Shown here piece after piece: positions 8,306 through 16,654 of a stretch of 64,000 nt of DNA. Numbering within the stretch: position 1 is the stretch's first letter; the number at the start of each line of letters is the position of its first letter. The notes beneath the pieces are model-generated. The model searched no databases, was not told the origin of the DNA, and was given only the letters and a program-made list of their open reading frames with translations. Origin of the DNA: Neolewinella aquimaris (lineage in GTDB: Bacteria; Bacteroidota; Bacteroidia; Chitinophagales; Saprospiraceae); the NCBI RefSeq assembly GCF_014197245.1, contig NZ_JACIFF010000003.1:124001-188000 (forward strand), read 5' to 3'. Both the position numbers and the translations under genes were made by a program.

Positions 8306-10596
8306 TCGGTGGAGAGGGAATAGGGGTAAGACGTACTCGTACTGCCCCGCTCCTCATTCGGTTCGTCCGTCATCTCGAAATCCAGCGTGGCACCCTCCAT
8401 CAGTGCCTCGTGGCCGATCCAGTTCTTGTTGTACGCCTCGCCGTTTAGACGCAGTTGCCGGACGTAGCGGTTCTCATCGCTGTTTTCCGGCGCATTGATG
8501 ACTACCGTCTTGCCGTTTTCCAATTGCAGCGTGATCTTCCGGAACAGGGGGGCACCCAGTACGTACTCATCCGTAGCCGGCGCGACGGGATAGAAGCCCA
8601 GCGCCGAAAAGACGTACCAGGCCGATGTCTGGCCATTGTCCTCGTCGCCGCAGTAGCCGTCGGGGGTGGGTAGGTACATGCGGTTCATGGTTTCCCGCAC
8701 CCAGTGCTGGGTTTTCCAGGGCTGGCCGGCGTAGTTGTAGAGGTAGATCATGTGCTGGATGGGCTGGTTGCCGTGGGCGTACTGCCCCATATCGGCGATC
8801 TGCATCTCGCGGATCTCGTGGATCACCTGGCCGTAGTAGCTTTCATCGAAGACCGGCGGCAGGGAGAACACCCGGTCGAGTTGGGCAGTAAACTCGTCCT
8901 CGCCTCCCATCAGATCGATCAGTCCCTGCACGTCGTGAAAGACCGACCAGCTGTAGTGCCAACTGTTGCCCTCCGTAAAGGCGTCGCCCCACTTGAAGGG
9001 GTTGAAGGGGGCCATGAATTGTCCGTCGCGATTCTTGCCCCGCATCAGCTTGGTTTCGGGATCGTAAAGTTTGCGGTAATTGAGGCTGCGCTGCCGGTAT
9101 TTTTCCACCTCCGCGGCGGGCTTGCCTAGGGCTTTTGCGAGCCGGTAAATGGCGAAGTCGTCGTAGGCGTACTCCAGGGTACGGGCCGCGTTTTCGTTGA
9201 TGCCGACGTCGTAGGGTACGTAGCCCAGCTCATTGTAGTACTCGGCGCCGGCCCGGCCCACGGCGGTCATCGGTCCTGCGTTATTCGCTCCGTGAATGAG
9301 CGCTTCGTAGAGATTTTCAATGTCGTAGTCGTAGGTGTCGCCACTCTTCAGGTAGGCCTCGGCGACCACGGAGGCGGAGTTGTTGCCCACCATCACGTTG
9401 CGCAGTCCCGGACTGGCCCACTCCGGCAACCACCCGCTTTCGGTGTAGGCATTGGAAAGCCCCTCCTGGATGTGACCGTTCAGCTCCGGGTACATCAGAT
9501 TGAGGAAGGGAAAAAGGGCCCGGAAGGTGTCCCAGAAACCCGTGTCTGTAAACATATATCCCGGACGCACCTCGCCGTTGTAGGGGCTGTAGTGCACGAC
9601 CTTTCCCTCCGCATCGAACTCATAAAACTTGCGCGGAAAGAGCAACGAACGATACAGGCAGCTGTAAAAGATCCTAAACTGATCGATGGTGCCGCCCTCT
9701 ACCGCGATGCGACCGAGCTCTTCGTTCCAGATTTCACGCCCCGCTTCCCGTACTGCATCGAAGTCGTCGCTCCCGATCTCCTCCAGGTTCCGCTCCGCTT
9801 GTTCGTAGCTGATGAAGGAGGACGCCACCCGGGCGTTGACCTGCTCTCTCTTCGCCGTTTTGAATCCGATGACCGCGCCCGCGTGGTTCGATTCCTGCTC
9901 CAGTGCATCGGTTAGGGTGGTATCGCTGAAGGTTTTCGTCAGCCCGAAATCCTTATCGAAGATCACCACGAAGTAATTCCTAAAATTATCGGGCACGCCC
10001 CCGCTGTTTCGGGTGGTGTAGCCGATGATCTTGCGCTCCTCCGGAATGACCTTCACGTACGATCCCCGGTCGAAGGCATCGACGACCACGAAACTGCTGT
10101 CGGTCTCCGGGAAAGTAAAGCGAAAGCGCGCCGCCCGCTCCGTGGGGGTGATCTCGGTCGTAACGTCGTGGTCTGCCAGGTACACCCGGTAGTAGTGGGG
10201 TTTTACTTCCTCGGCCTTGTGCGAGAACCAGCTCTGCCGTTCCTCTTCGCGGAAGCGGAGGGTACCCGTCACCGGCATCAGCGAAAACTGCCCGTAATCG
10301 TTCATCCACGGCGACGGCTGGTGGGTCTGCTTAAAGCCGCGAATTTTGGTTGCGTCGTAGGTGTATGCCCATCCGTTGCCCATCTCGCCGGTCTGCGGCG
10401 TCCAAAAGTTCATCCCCCACGGCCGCGCGATCGCCGGGTACACGTTGCCGTTGGAAAGGCTGTAGTGGGAGTCGGTCCCCAGCAGCGGATCGGCGTAATC
10501 GACGGGATTGTCGATCTTCCCCAGTAAAGCGGTCTGACCACTAGCTGCGGTCGAGAATAGCAGTAACAGAAGGAATGGGTAAAGGGTGCCTTTCAT
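8302..10596 (-). CDS. GH92 family alpha-mannosidase, exported
   Basis: A 764-residue enzyme with a signal peptide (MKGTLYPFLLLLLFSTAASGQ). Family GH92 enzymes are calcium-dependent exo-alpha-mannosidases acting on N-glycan or yeast-type mannans. Visible landmarks are 'VDYADPLLGTDSHYSLSNGNVYPAIARPWGMNFWTP' split over the N-domain, 'GFKQTHQPSPWMNDYGQF', the probable acid residue Glu542 in 'FTEGNSWHYSW', and the base motif Asp651-Glu-Asp653 in 'YCGDEDNG' followed by 'TSAWYVFSALGFYP'. Length is normal. No SusC/SusD pair is nearby, so this is not a typical polysaccharide utilisation locus. The stop codon TAG lies inside a family B palindrome. Confidence 0.93.
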   Translation of the reverse strand: MKGTLYPFLLLLLFSTAASGQTALLGKIDNPVDYADPLLGTDSHYSLSNGNVYPAIARPWGMNFWTPQTGEMGNGWAYTYDATKIRGFKQTHQPSPWMNDYGQFSLMPVTGTLRFREEERQSWFSHKAEEVKPHYYRVYLADHDVTTEITPTERAARFRFTFPETDSSFVVVDAFDRGSYVKVIPEERKIIGYTTRNSGGVPDNFRNYFVVIFDKDFGLTKTFSDTTLTDALEQESNHAGAVIGFKTAKREQVNARVASSFISYEQAERNLEEIGSDDFDAVREAGREIWNEELGRIAVEGGTIDQFRIFYSCLYRSLLFPRKFYEFDAEGKVVHYSPYNGEVRPGYMFTDTGFWDTFRALFPFLNLMYPELNGHIQEGLSNAYTESGWLPEWASPGLRNVMVGNNSASVVAEAYLKSGDTYDYDIENLYEALIHGANNAGPMTAVGRAGAEYYNELGYVPYDVGINENAARTLEYAYDDFAIYRLAKALGKPAAEVEKYRQRSLNYRKLYDPETKLMRGKNRDGQFMAPFNPFKWGDAFTEGNSWHYSWSVFHDVQGLIDLMGGEDEFTAQLDRVFSLPPVFDESYYGQVIHEIREMQIADMGQYAHGNQPIQHMIYLYNYAGQPWKTQHWVRETMNRMYLPTPDGYCGDEDNGQTSAWYVFSALGFYPVAPATDEYVLGAPLFRKITLQLENGKTVVINAPENSDENRYVRQLRLNGEAYNKNWIGHEALMEGATLDFEMTDEPNEERGSTSTSYPYSLSTE

Positions 10597-10614
10597 AGTG
10601 TACGGGTGTGCCGA

Positions 10615-10622
10615 CTAAGGTA
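10615..10622 (-). promoter_or_regulatory. Possible -7 box upstream of the GH92 gene
   Basis: TACCTTAG on the minus strand, 19 nt before ATG 10596, differs by one base from TAnnTTTG. The same octamer precedes the hydrolase gene at 62218-62225. Moderate support only. Confidence 0.35.
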
Positions 10623-10654
10623 TGGTATTCAATATTTAGAGTATACCTATGAGC

Positions 10655-10884
10655 CGCTTGCCTTGTGGCTGTCTCGGACCGGAGGAATAGCTCGGCGCAT
10701 ATCTGCGAATAACTCGGCGTGCAACGCCTCGACCTAAAATCTGCGAAAATCCGCGTAATCCGTGGTGAAAAAACCTTCCGCGCAGCGGCGATCTTAAACC
10801 GTAATCCGCTTGCCCTTTACTTGTCTCGGACCAGCGGCCGCTTGACCTGAGTATCTGCAAAAATCCGCGCGATCTGCGGGAAAC
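10655..10884. repeat. Degenerate duplicated noncoding repeat in a 402-bp gene-free gap
   Basis: The gap 10597-10998 holds no credible gene. It contains two imperfect copies of a unit: 'cgcttgcc...tgtctcggacc' at 10655-10680 and 10807-10832, and 'atctgcgaaaatccgcg' at 10739-10755 with a degenerate copy at 10853-10869. The string 'aatccgcgtaatccgtgg' resembles a widely scattered intergenic repeat that I recall from Bacteroidota and related genomes. A 114-codon minus frame (10980-10636) runs through it but has arginine-rich, low-information composition and is not called as a gene. Confidence 0.5.
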
Positions 10885-10998
10885 AAATGACCATGCGGTA
10901 AAAAGCGATGGCGCTTTCCTCATTTTTTCAAGGTCCATAGGAACATGAAATAAGGGCGGCGGAGCGCAGGAGCAAAGCAACTACTTAAAAGAGCCAGC

Positions 10999-12423
10999 TT
11001 AATCGGCATCGTCCCGTAAGCGGCTGAGTAATTCCACGAGTCGGTCGATGTCCTCCCGCGTAGTGGCGTAGTTGGTGATGCCGGCCCGCAGGACGTCGAC
11101 GCCGCGAACGGGATAAACCGAAAGCCACGCCTCCCCCGAATCTACTACGCGCTGACATATGGCGCGAGCCTCAGTCCCATAATCGCTGCTACCGCCCGTC
11201 CGGGAGAAACAGACAACGGGGAGCGGAGTATCGTTCTCAATGGTCCAACCGTGGGCGGACAGCCGGTCGCGCAGATAATCGCCCATTTCTACGTGGTGCC
11301 GGATCGTCTTTGCGTACCCCTCCCACCCGAAGACCAGCAGCGACAGGTACATCCGCAGCCCCAGAAAGCGCCGCGACCACTGAATGGTGTGGGTATACGG
11401 GTCTACGATCGACAGCGAACTGCCCTCCCGGGGCATGTACTCGGCCGTAGTACGGAAGGTCCGATCGAGAATGGTTGGGTGGCGGGTCAGGAACATCCCC
11501 GTCCCCATGGGCACCGAGAGCCACTTGTGAATGTCGGTGGTGATGGAATCGGCCCGGTCGATCCCCCTTAGCCAGTGCCTATACGCTTCGTTGAGTACCG
11601 CCGCTCCGCCAAATGCGGCATCGACGTGTAGCCAGATTCCGTAGTGCTCGCAAAGGTCGGCGATGGCCGGTAGATCGTCGATGGATGCCGTACCCGTCGT
11701 CCCGGCGGTCGCGATGACCATTACCGGAACCCTGCCTGCTTCCACATCGCTCGCAAGGCGGTCGGTCAGGGCGGGTACCGACATCCGTAAGCCTTCGTCC
11801 GTTGGAATTTGCATCACGCTATCGAGGCCGAGTCCGGCCACCCGGGCCGCTTTGACCACGGAGTGATGGGCCTGGTCGGAGCAGTACACGACCGGCTCCG
11901 CGTCGAAAGCTTTGTATCCCCGATTGGCGTAGTCCGCAAACCGGTGGTTGATTGCGCAAAGTACCCCGGTGAGGTTGGCTTCCGCTCCCCCGCTGGTGAA
12001 GGTGCCGTCGACCGTCGCCCCGTCGTAACCGAATCGCTTGCCGTACTCCCGTACCAGGTAGCTCTCCACCTCCGCCGCAAAGGGCGAGTGGCTCCACGCC
12101 GCCAGTTGCGGATTAAAGTAGGCCGCGATGAGATCCGCCAGTATGGAGGGAAAGTTGGTGCGTGGATTGTACAGTCCGTAGTACATCGGATGCGGCACGT
12201 GCACCTGGTGCTCCAGCAGGCTGTTCACGACAAAATCAACGGCCTCCCCTGCCGGCACTGGCTTCGAGAAGTCGAATCCACCCACTATATCCCTTACCCG
12301 CTGCGGATCGAGCTCCGGCGCAACCCTTCGGTCACGCGTATGGGTATAGTAAGCTTCCAACTGCGGCAGCAGCTCGTCGAACAGCTGGCGGCGGTGATCT
12401 GGCGTGAGGTCGAAAGGGATCAT
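10999..12423 (-). CDS. Group II PLP-dependent decarboxylase (aromatic-amino-acid decarboxylase-like)
   Basis: A 474-residue fold-type I PLP enzyme of the pyridoxal-dependent decarboxylase family, converting an amino acid to its amine and CO2. The N-terminal 'HPMYYGLYNP' and 'SPFAAEVESYLVREYGKRFGY' motifs, 'GTFTSGGAEANLTGVL', the cofactor Asp268 in 'HVDAAFGG' and the Schiff-base Lys300 in 'TDIHKWLSVPMG' are all present. Close relatives act on tyrosine, tryptophan, DOPA, glutamate or 2,4-diaminobutyrate, so the substrate is open. ATG 12423 is the natural start. Downstream lies the gene-free repeat gap; upstream is a palindrome cluster. Confidence 0.9.
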   Translation of the reverse strand: MIPFDLTPDHRRQLFDELLPQLEAYYTHTRDRRVAPELDPQRVRDIVGGFDFSKPVPAGEAVDFVVNSLLEHQVHVPHPMYYGLYNPRTNFPSILADLIAAYFNPQLAAWSHSPFAAEVESYLVREYGKRFGYDGATVDGTFTSGGAEANLTGVLCAINHRFADYANRGYKAFDAEPVVYCSDQAHHSVVKAARVAGLGLDSVMQIPTDEGLRMSVPALTDRLASDVEAGRVPVMVIATAGTTGTASIDDLPAIADLCEHYGIWLHVDAAFGGAAVLNEAYRHWLRGIDRADSITTDIHKWLSVPMGTGMFLTRHPTILDRTFRTTAEYMPREGSSLSIVDPYTHTIQWSRRFLGLRMYLSLLVFGWEGYAKTIRHHVEMGDYLRDRLSAHGWTIENDTPLPVVCFSRTGGSSDYGTEARAICQRVVDSGEAWLSVYPVRGVDVLRAGITNYATTREDIDRLVELLSRLRDDAD

Positions 12424-12475
12424 TGGCAGGAGTTATCGGTCGCCAATACTACGCAATACCAGTACAATGCGGTCT

Positions 12476-12550
12476 CCCCCGATAGCTATCGGGGCGAAAG
12501 CACAATGCTGCCTCAGGCGGCGAAAGCACAATGCTGCCTCCGGCAGCGCC
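12476..12550. repeat. Palindrome cluster: CCCCGATAGCTATCGGGG plus family C repeats
   Basis: A perfect 18-bp palindrome (12477-12494) is followed by gcacaatgctgcctcaggcgg and gcacaatgctgcctccggcagc (family C). On the minus strand, the TAG stop (12556-12554) of the metallo-hydrolase gene is followed at once by this cluster. The whole gap 12424-12553 is repeat. Confidence 0.7.
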
Positions 12551-12553
12551 CCC

Positions 12554-14101
12554 CTACCTCAACTCCAACTCCCCCGCCTCATCGATCACGTACTCATAGT
12601 AAAACCACTTCTTCTTATCCGACAGCTCCTCTAGCTTAAAGGCGGTAATCAACCGCTCCCCGTCGGTCTTAAGGTAAATAGCGCCGTACACGTCAACATT
12701 GGTCCGGGCCAGTTTCCGAATGCGTTCCCTGATGGAGCGGAGCAGGTCGGCACTTCCCCCCTCACGGGCCAGCACATCGATCTCGTCATTGAGCTCCTTT
12801 ACGTTGGCGGGATCTTCCAGTTCGCGGGTGGAACGTTGCAACTCCGTAGCCAGGATCACCGGCGCTGCTCCCCGACCGGCTTTGCCCAGTCGGCCCAGCA
12901 GGTCGGGGCGGGGGTGCACGTGGCCCTCCTGATCACCCGAGGAGATGACGAAACAGGCCGGATGTACCACATCCAAAAATTCGTCGGTCACCTTTTCCGA
13001 GCCGTGGTGACAAACCTTGAGTACTTCGGCGCGAAACCAGTGAGGAGTCTCCTCCATCATCCGGTCGTAATCGGGAGTGCCCCTGCGGGGAAATGCCGGC
13101 AAACCGGCGTAGCGACTAAGCAAATATTTTTCGGCGGGCACGTTCAGGTCACCGCCAAACAGGATCCGATACTTGCCAAAGTGGAGGCGCAGGATGATCG
13201 AGTGGCCGTTCTTAGTCTTGTTGTAGTTGCTACTGATTCTGCGAAGCCGCGGGAGGTTGGAAGCTCCGAACTCTACTACCGGCCCCAGTACTTCAATGCT
13301 GTAGGGGCGGTCCGGCCGCGGTGCAAACTCAGGCAGATAGGCACGGCCGTCGACGTGGATACTGTGGGCGGAATCGGTCGAGAGCATACGGATGTCGCCG
13401 ATCAGGGGATTGTGCAGGGCGCTGTGCATGATGGGTGCGAAGCGGTAATTGCCGAAGGTGGAGGCATTGTCGAAGTGGCGGAGAATATCGGCACGGTCCA
13501 CGGCCAGGTCTTCAATGTAGTACTGCCCGCTGCCGGGCGGGTCTTCGGTGAGCCCGCCTACTTTATCGTAGCCGCTGCCGGTGGGCCGTTCCACCAAACC
13601 GTTGTGGTAGACCGTATTGAAACCAATGCGGGAGTCACTAAAGATGGTCCTGAAACCGCGGTAATGATCGGTGTCGGGGTGGGTCATGATGGCCGCCTCG
13701 AACTGGAACCCCCGGTAGGCCCGAAAGCGGCCGTCGAGAAAGGCCCGCATGTGCGAGGAGTCACCGGCGTCGATCACGACGATCTTCTCGTCCGCGTCGC
13801 GCTCGGGAGTGATGAGTACCGCACCGTCCCCCTGCCCAACATCAAGGAAAATGATCTCGAGTGGGCGCCGGTCGGTGGTATGCTCGCGGGGGATGTAGAG
13901 GATACGGTCTTCGGTACGCGGAGCCCAGTTGATGGCCAACCATTCTGGCCCGACCGCCGGGTGGCGACGGTGATCGGCTAGCCGCAGCCAGTCGCCCCAG
14001 AGTACCTGACGGGCACGTTTGAACTGACCCTCCCCCGGATCGAAGGCATAGAGGTAAACGGAACTACCGTTCTCGCCAAGGTCGACGTAAGTATGGGCCA
14101 T
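12554..14101 (-). CDS. ComEC/Rec2-like metallo-beta-lactamase-fold hydrolase, standalone
   Basis: A 515-residue soluble protein with an MBL domain starting near residue 80 ('LEIIFLDVGQGDGAVLI'). Metal motifs are 'THPDTDHYRG' (HxDxDH), 'GHSIILRLHFGKYRILFGGDLN' in two strands, and 'EVLKVCHHGSEK'. This arrangement matches the MBL domain of ComEC, but there are no membrane helices, so it is not the DNA-uptake channel. Standalone relatives are suspected nucleases or phosphodiesterases, some in stress or defence settings. The first 80 residues and a charged helical C-terminal region (about 400-515) are additional. It follows the DUF2007 gene by 43 bp on the same strand. The substrate is unknown. 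Confidence 0.8.
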   Translation of the reverse strand: MAHTYVDLGENGSSVYLYAFDPGEGQFKRARQVLWGDWLRLADHRRHPAVGPEWLAINWAPRTEDRILYIPREHTTDRRPLEIIFLDVGQGDGAVLITPERDADEKIVVIDAGDSSHMRAFLDGRFRAYRGFQFEAAIMTHPDTDHYRGFRTIFSDSRIGFNTVYHNGLVERPTGSGYDKVGGLTEDPPGSGQYYIEDLAVDRADILRHFDNASTFGNYRFAPIMHSALHNPLIGDIRMLSTDSAHSIHVDGRAYLPEFAPRPDRPYSIEVLGPVVEFGASNLPRLRRISSNYNKTKNGHSIILRLHFGKYRILFGGDLNVPAEKYLLSRYAGLPAFPRRGTPDYDRMMEETPHWFRAEVLKVCHHGSEKVTDEFLDVVHPACFVISSGDQEGHVHPRPDLLGRLGKAGRGAAPVILATELQRSTRELEDPANVKELNDEIDVLAREGGSADLLRSIRERIRKLARTNVDVYGAIYLKTDGERLITAFKLEELSDKKKWFYYEYVIDEAGELELR

Positions 14102-14144
14102 GTATGTACCAATTGATGAGAAAACCCACCAGAAGGTACGGGCT

Positions 14145-14528
14145 TTAGCGCAGGACGATCTGATGAATCAGTACGGCTACTACTCCGGCAAGCACCAGCG
14201 CAAGAATCAGAAATCGAGCGACGACATTCCACCGTCCCACCAACGGCAGACTTTCGGTAAGCAATTCCAGCTCATGGAGTCGTCCAAACGCACTCGCTTC
14301 GGCGGGTGTATCGGTAGGGATGCCTTCGGCTTCCAGCAGTGCTACGGCGCTTGGGTAGTCCGTTTCCGCCACTTCCACGATCGCACCGCGGCCGCCGAGC
14401 AGGTAGGGTCCGACGTTAAGGCCGTTTTCGTGCATGACCCGGTACGCCAATCCCTCCCTACCAAGCGACAGTTTGATCAGGGTCAGTGTCTGAAGGTCGA
14501 GAACCTCGGTTAGGTAGATAAATTTCAC
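14145..14528 (-). CDS. DUF2007-domain protein with C-terminal membrane anchor
   Basis: A 127-residue protein. GTG 14528 ('MKFIYLTEVLDLQTLTLIKLSL') is preferred, because DUF2007 domains begin right at such a motif; a TTG at 14546 is the alternative. The domain continues with 'EGLAYRVMHENGLNVGPYLLGGRGAIVEVAETDYPSAVALL' (residues ~25-75). A single hydrophobic helix near the C-terminus ('VARFLILALVLAGVVAVLI') anchors it in the membrane. DUF2007 is described as a putative signal-transducing domain; no activity is established. A TACCTTAC box at 14564-14571 could be its promoter. Confidence 0.75.
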   Translation of the reverse strand: MKFIYLTEVLDLQTLTLIKLSLGREGLAYRVMHENGLNVGPYLLGGRGAIVEVAETDYPSAVALLEAEGIPTDTPAEASAFGRLHELELLTESLPLVGRWNVVARFLILALVLAGVVAVLIHQIVLR

Positions 14529-14591
14529 GCGATGAAGGGAAGGCAAAGAAATGGCAACTTGTAAGGTACGCCAACCACTTCGGACGACTGG

Positions 14592-16520
14592 TTACCGCGG
14601 TGCGACGGTTAGCTTCAGGCTGCGCTGCCGGTCCCCCGCGTGGATCGTGACAAAATAAACGCCGGTTGTCAATCCGAGGGAAGGCAGGTCGAGGTCGATC
14701 CGTTGTTGCTGGTCCCCGATCGGTTTCCGGAGCAGCTCCCTGCCCAGTCGATCGTACAACCGTAGTTCCGCACCGGGAAGGGGCGTACCGAGCAGCAGGG
14801 TTGTCATCCCACGGGTGGGATTGGGAAATAATTCCACCCGGGTTGTCAGTTGATCGTAGCCGCCCCACAGGGCGGTGGTGGGGCAGGCGTACGCGTAATC
14901 ATTCAGGGGGGGGATGGGTCCATTACGAATGCTGTCGTTCAGGTATTCGCCGAGGGCCGGCCGTTCCCGGTCGGTACAGGGATCGATCAGGTAGGCGAGC
15001 TGGGCGGAGCGCCAGTGTCCGGTACGGAACCCCCAGAGGGTGATGCCGGTGACGGCGGGGTGGTTCCAAAGCATACCAAAGATGCGCTGGTATTCGGCCT
15101 TCTGGAAGGAATCCCTTACCGCTACGTCGTCGGTGGGGGTATAAGTATCGTCGACGTTGCCATCGATGTCCAGTTCGGTCACCTGCAGGGGTAGGCCGGT
15201 AGCGGCCAGACGGTCTACGTGGCTGCGGAGGAAGGCGGTGTGATTTTCAAAGGAGCCGCTGTCGTACTTCCGCGTGGTAAAGGCGTGGGCCTGAAATCCA
15301 AGTACATCTACCAGGTCATCGGCCATCAGAAGGTCGACGACCTCGAGGTACTTGTCCGTAATGTTTAGGAAGTTGGTGAGCACGTTGTACTCGTTGAGGA
15401 CTAGTTTGGTCTCCTCACACGGGAAGTACTGGCGGGCGAGTTTAAAGGCATTCACGATCCAGTCGTATTCGCCGGGCTCGGTCCCCAATTCGGCATTCAG
15501 CGTTTTAAGTGCGTTAACGTAATCGCCACTGTTGGCGTCGGCGGAGTTGTTCGAATAGGGAGCGTTGTCGATGCCGTTGGGCGGATCGTTGATGATCTCA
15601 TTGGCAACTTCCAGGTATTCCAGGGTGGCACGGGCGTCGGAGCTGCCGTCGAAGTGGTCCGCTACGGCCTGAAACCAGGCGCGGATCTTTGCGATCTTTT
15701 CCGAATCGCTCATGGGGCGTAGCCAGGTTGGTTGCTGGTTGCCCCACAGGAGGACGTGGTAGCGGAAGGGGAAGTTATTGCGCGCCGCATAGGCGCGGGC
15801 CTCGTCAATGTCGGAGAAGTCGTACACCCCCTCTACCCGTTCGACGCTCCCCCATTTACCGGCATTCTCCGGAGTAACTTGGTTGAAGTAGTGCTCGTGA
15901 TCCTTCTGCTGGGCAGCACTGTAGATGGAGCCCAGGAACTTGCCCTTTCCCGTCGCGATCGGCTGCTGATCATCCGGCACGTCAAATTCATCCACGCATG
16001 GTGTGTCGTCAAGTGTGGTCATCTCGGCGTCGTCGAGGAAGAACGTGACGGCGGTTTGGCCCAGATCGAGGGCAATTCGGGTCATGGTTTCGTTCGCGGT
16101 AAAGGTCCACGACAGCTGCGTCCAAACATCCGCCGGCACGGCGGTATCGGGGCCATAAAGTGCATTGGGCTGAGTGGAGAAGCGGATATTTGCCCCCGCC
16201 TCCGCGGCTTTCCCCCAGATTGTGAAGGTGTAACTGTTTCCTACGGTAGTGGGTACGGGATCAGAAATGAGTTGCACCCTCCACTGCTCTCCCGGGAAGC
16301 CGGGACTGGAGACATACAGCGCTCGGTCGCCGCTACGTACCTCACCAGCTTCCTCGGTTGCCAGCAGGTAGTCCGCACCGTTGAGCTTGCTCCAATTGGT
16401 GAAATCATCACCGGTGCCAACTTCGAAGCCGGGATTGGAGATCAAATTCTGGGATAATAGCCCCCCCGCCGGCAGCAGTACTAAAAGGGGGAGGATAACC
16501 AATGTGTAGAGTAATTTCAT
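14592..16520 (-). CDS. GH10 endo-beta-1,4-xylanase with CBM and T9SS sorting domain
   Basis: A 642-residue secreted enzyme. ATG 16520 starts the signal peptide (MKLLYTLVILPLLVLLPAGGLLSQ); longer frames upstream lack coding character. A CBM4/9-type module follows (~residues 25-170: 'NLISNPGFEVGTGDDFTNWSK' to 'VTFFLDDAEM'). The GH10 barrel covers ~190-550 with 'VTPENAGKWGSVE', 'RYHVLLWGNQQPTWL', acid/base Glu308 in 'EVANEIIND' and nucleophile Glu449 in 'QVTELDIDG'. The last ~80 residues ('VELFPNPTRGMTTLLL' to 'LKLTVAP') form a type A T9SS C-terminal domain. It should cut xylan outside the cell or at its surface. No SusCD partner is in view. Confidence 0.93.
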   Translation of the reverse strand: MKLLYTLVILPLLVLLPAGGLLSQNLISNPGFEVGTGDDFTNWSKLNGADYLLATEEAGEVRSGDRALYVSSPGFPGEQWRVQLISDPVPTTVGNSYTFTIWGKAAEAGANIRFSTQPNALYGPDTAVPADVWTQLSWTFTANETMTRIALDLGQTAVTFFLDDAEMTTLDDTPCVDEFDVPDDQQPIATGKGKFLGSIYSAAQQKDHEHYFNQVTPENAGKWGSVERVEGVYDFSDIDEARAYAARNNFPFRYHVLLWGNQQPTWLRPMSDSEKIAKIRAWFQAVADHFDGSSDARATLEYLEVANEIINDPPNGIDNAPYSNNSADANSGDYVNALKTLNAELGTEPGEYDWIVNAFKLARQYFPCEETKLVLNEYNVLTNFLNITDKYLEVVDLLMADDLVDVLGFQAHAFTTRKYDSGSFENHTAFLRSHVDRLAATGLPLQVTELDIDGNVDDTYTPTDDVAVRDSFQKAEYQRIFGMLWNHPAVTGITLWGFRTGHWRSAQLAYLIDPCTDRERPALGEYLNDSIRNGPIPPLNDYAYACPTTALWGGYDQLTTRVELFPNPTRGMTTLLLGTPLPGAELRLYDRLGRELLRKPIGDQQQRIDLDLPSLGLTTGVYFVTIHAGDRQRSLKLTVAPR

Positions 16521-16654
16521 AATCGGGCGTTTAAGTGTGGGAACGTGGGTAAGGCCGACACGCATATTTGACAGCGGCGGTTGATAAATGTAATTAAATA
16601 TATTATCACTTGACCCCAATTGTTTCGTGTGCGACTTTTCGCTCTCCCGAAGGC
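16521..16654. promoter_or_regulatory. AT-rich upstream region of the xylanase gene
   Basis: 134 bp between the xylanase start and the Gfo/Idh/MocA stop. Positions 16580-16615 are strikingly AT-rich (aatgtaattaaatatattat) within high-GC surroundings, as expected for a promoter or regulator-binding region. No clean -7/-33 pair was identified. Confidence 0.35.

Noticed and set aside
10636-10980. 114-codon minus-strand frame
   Set aside because: It is formed by the degenerate duplicated repeat, with arginine/phenylalanine-rich composition and no recognisable domain.
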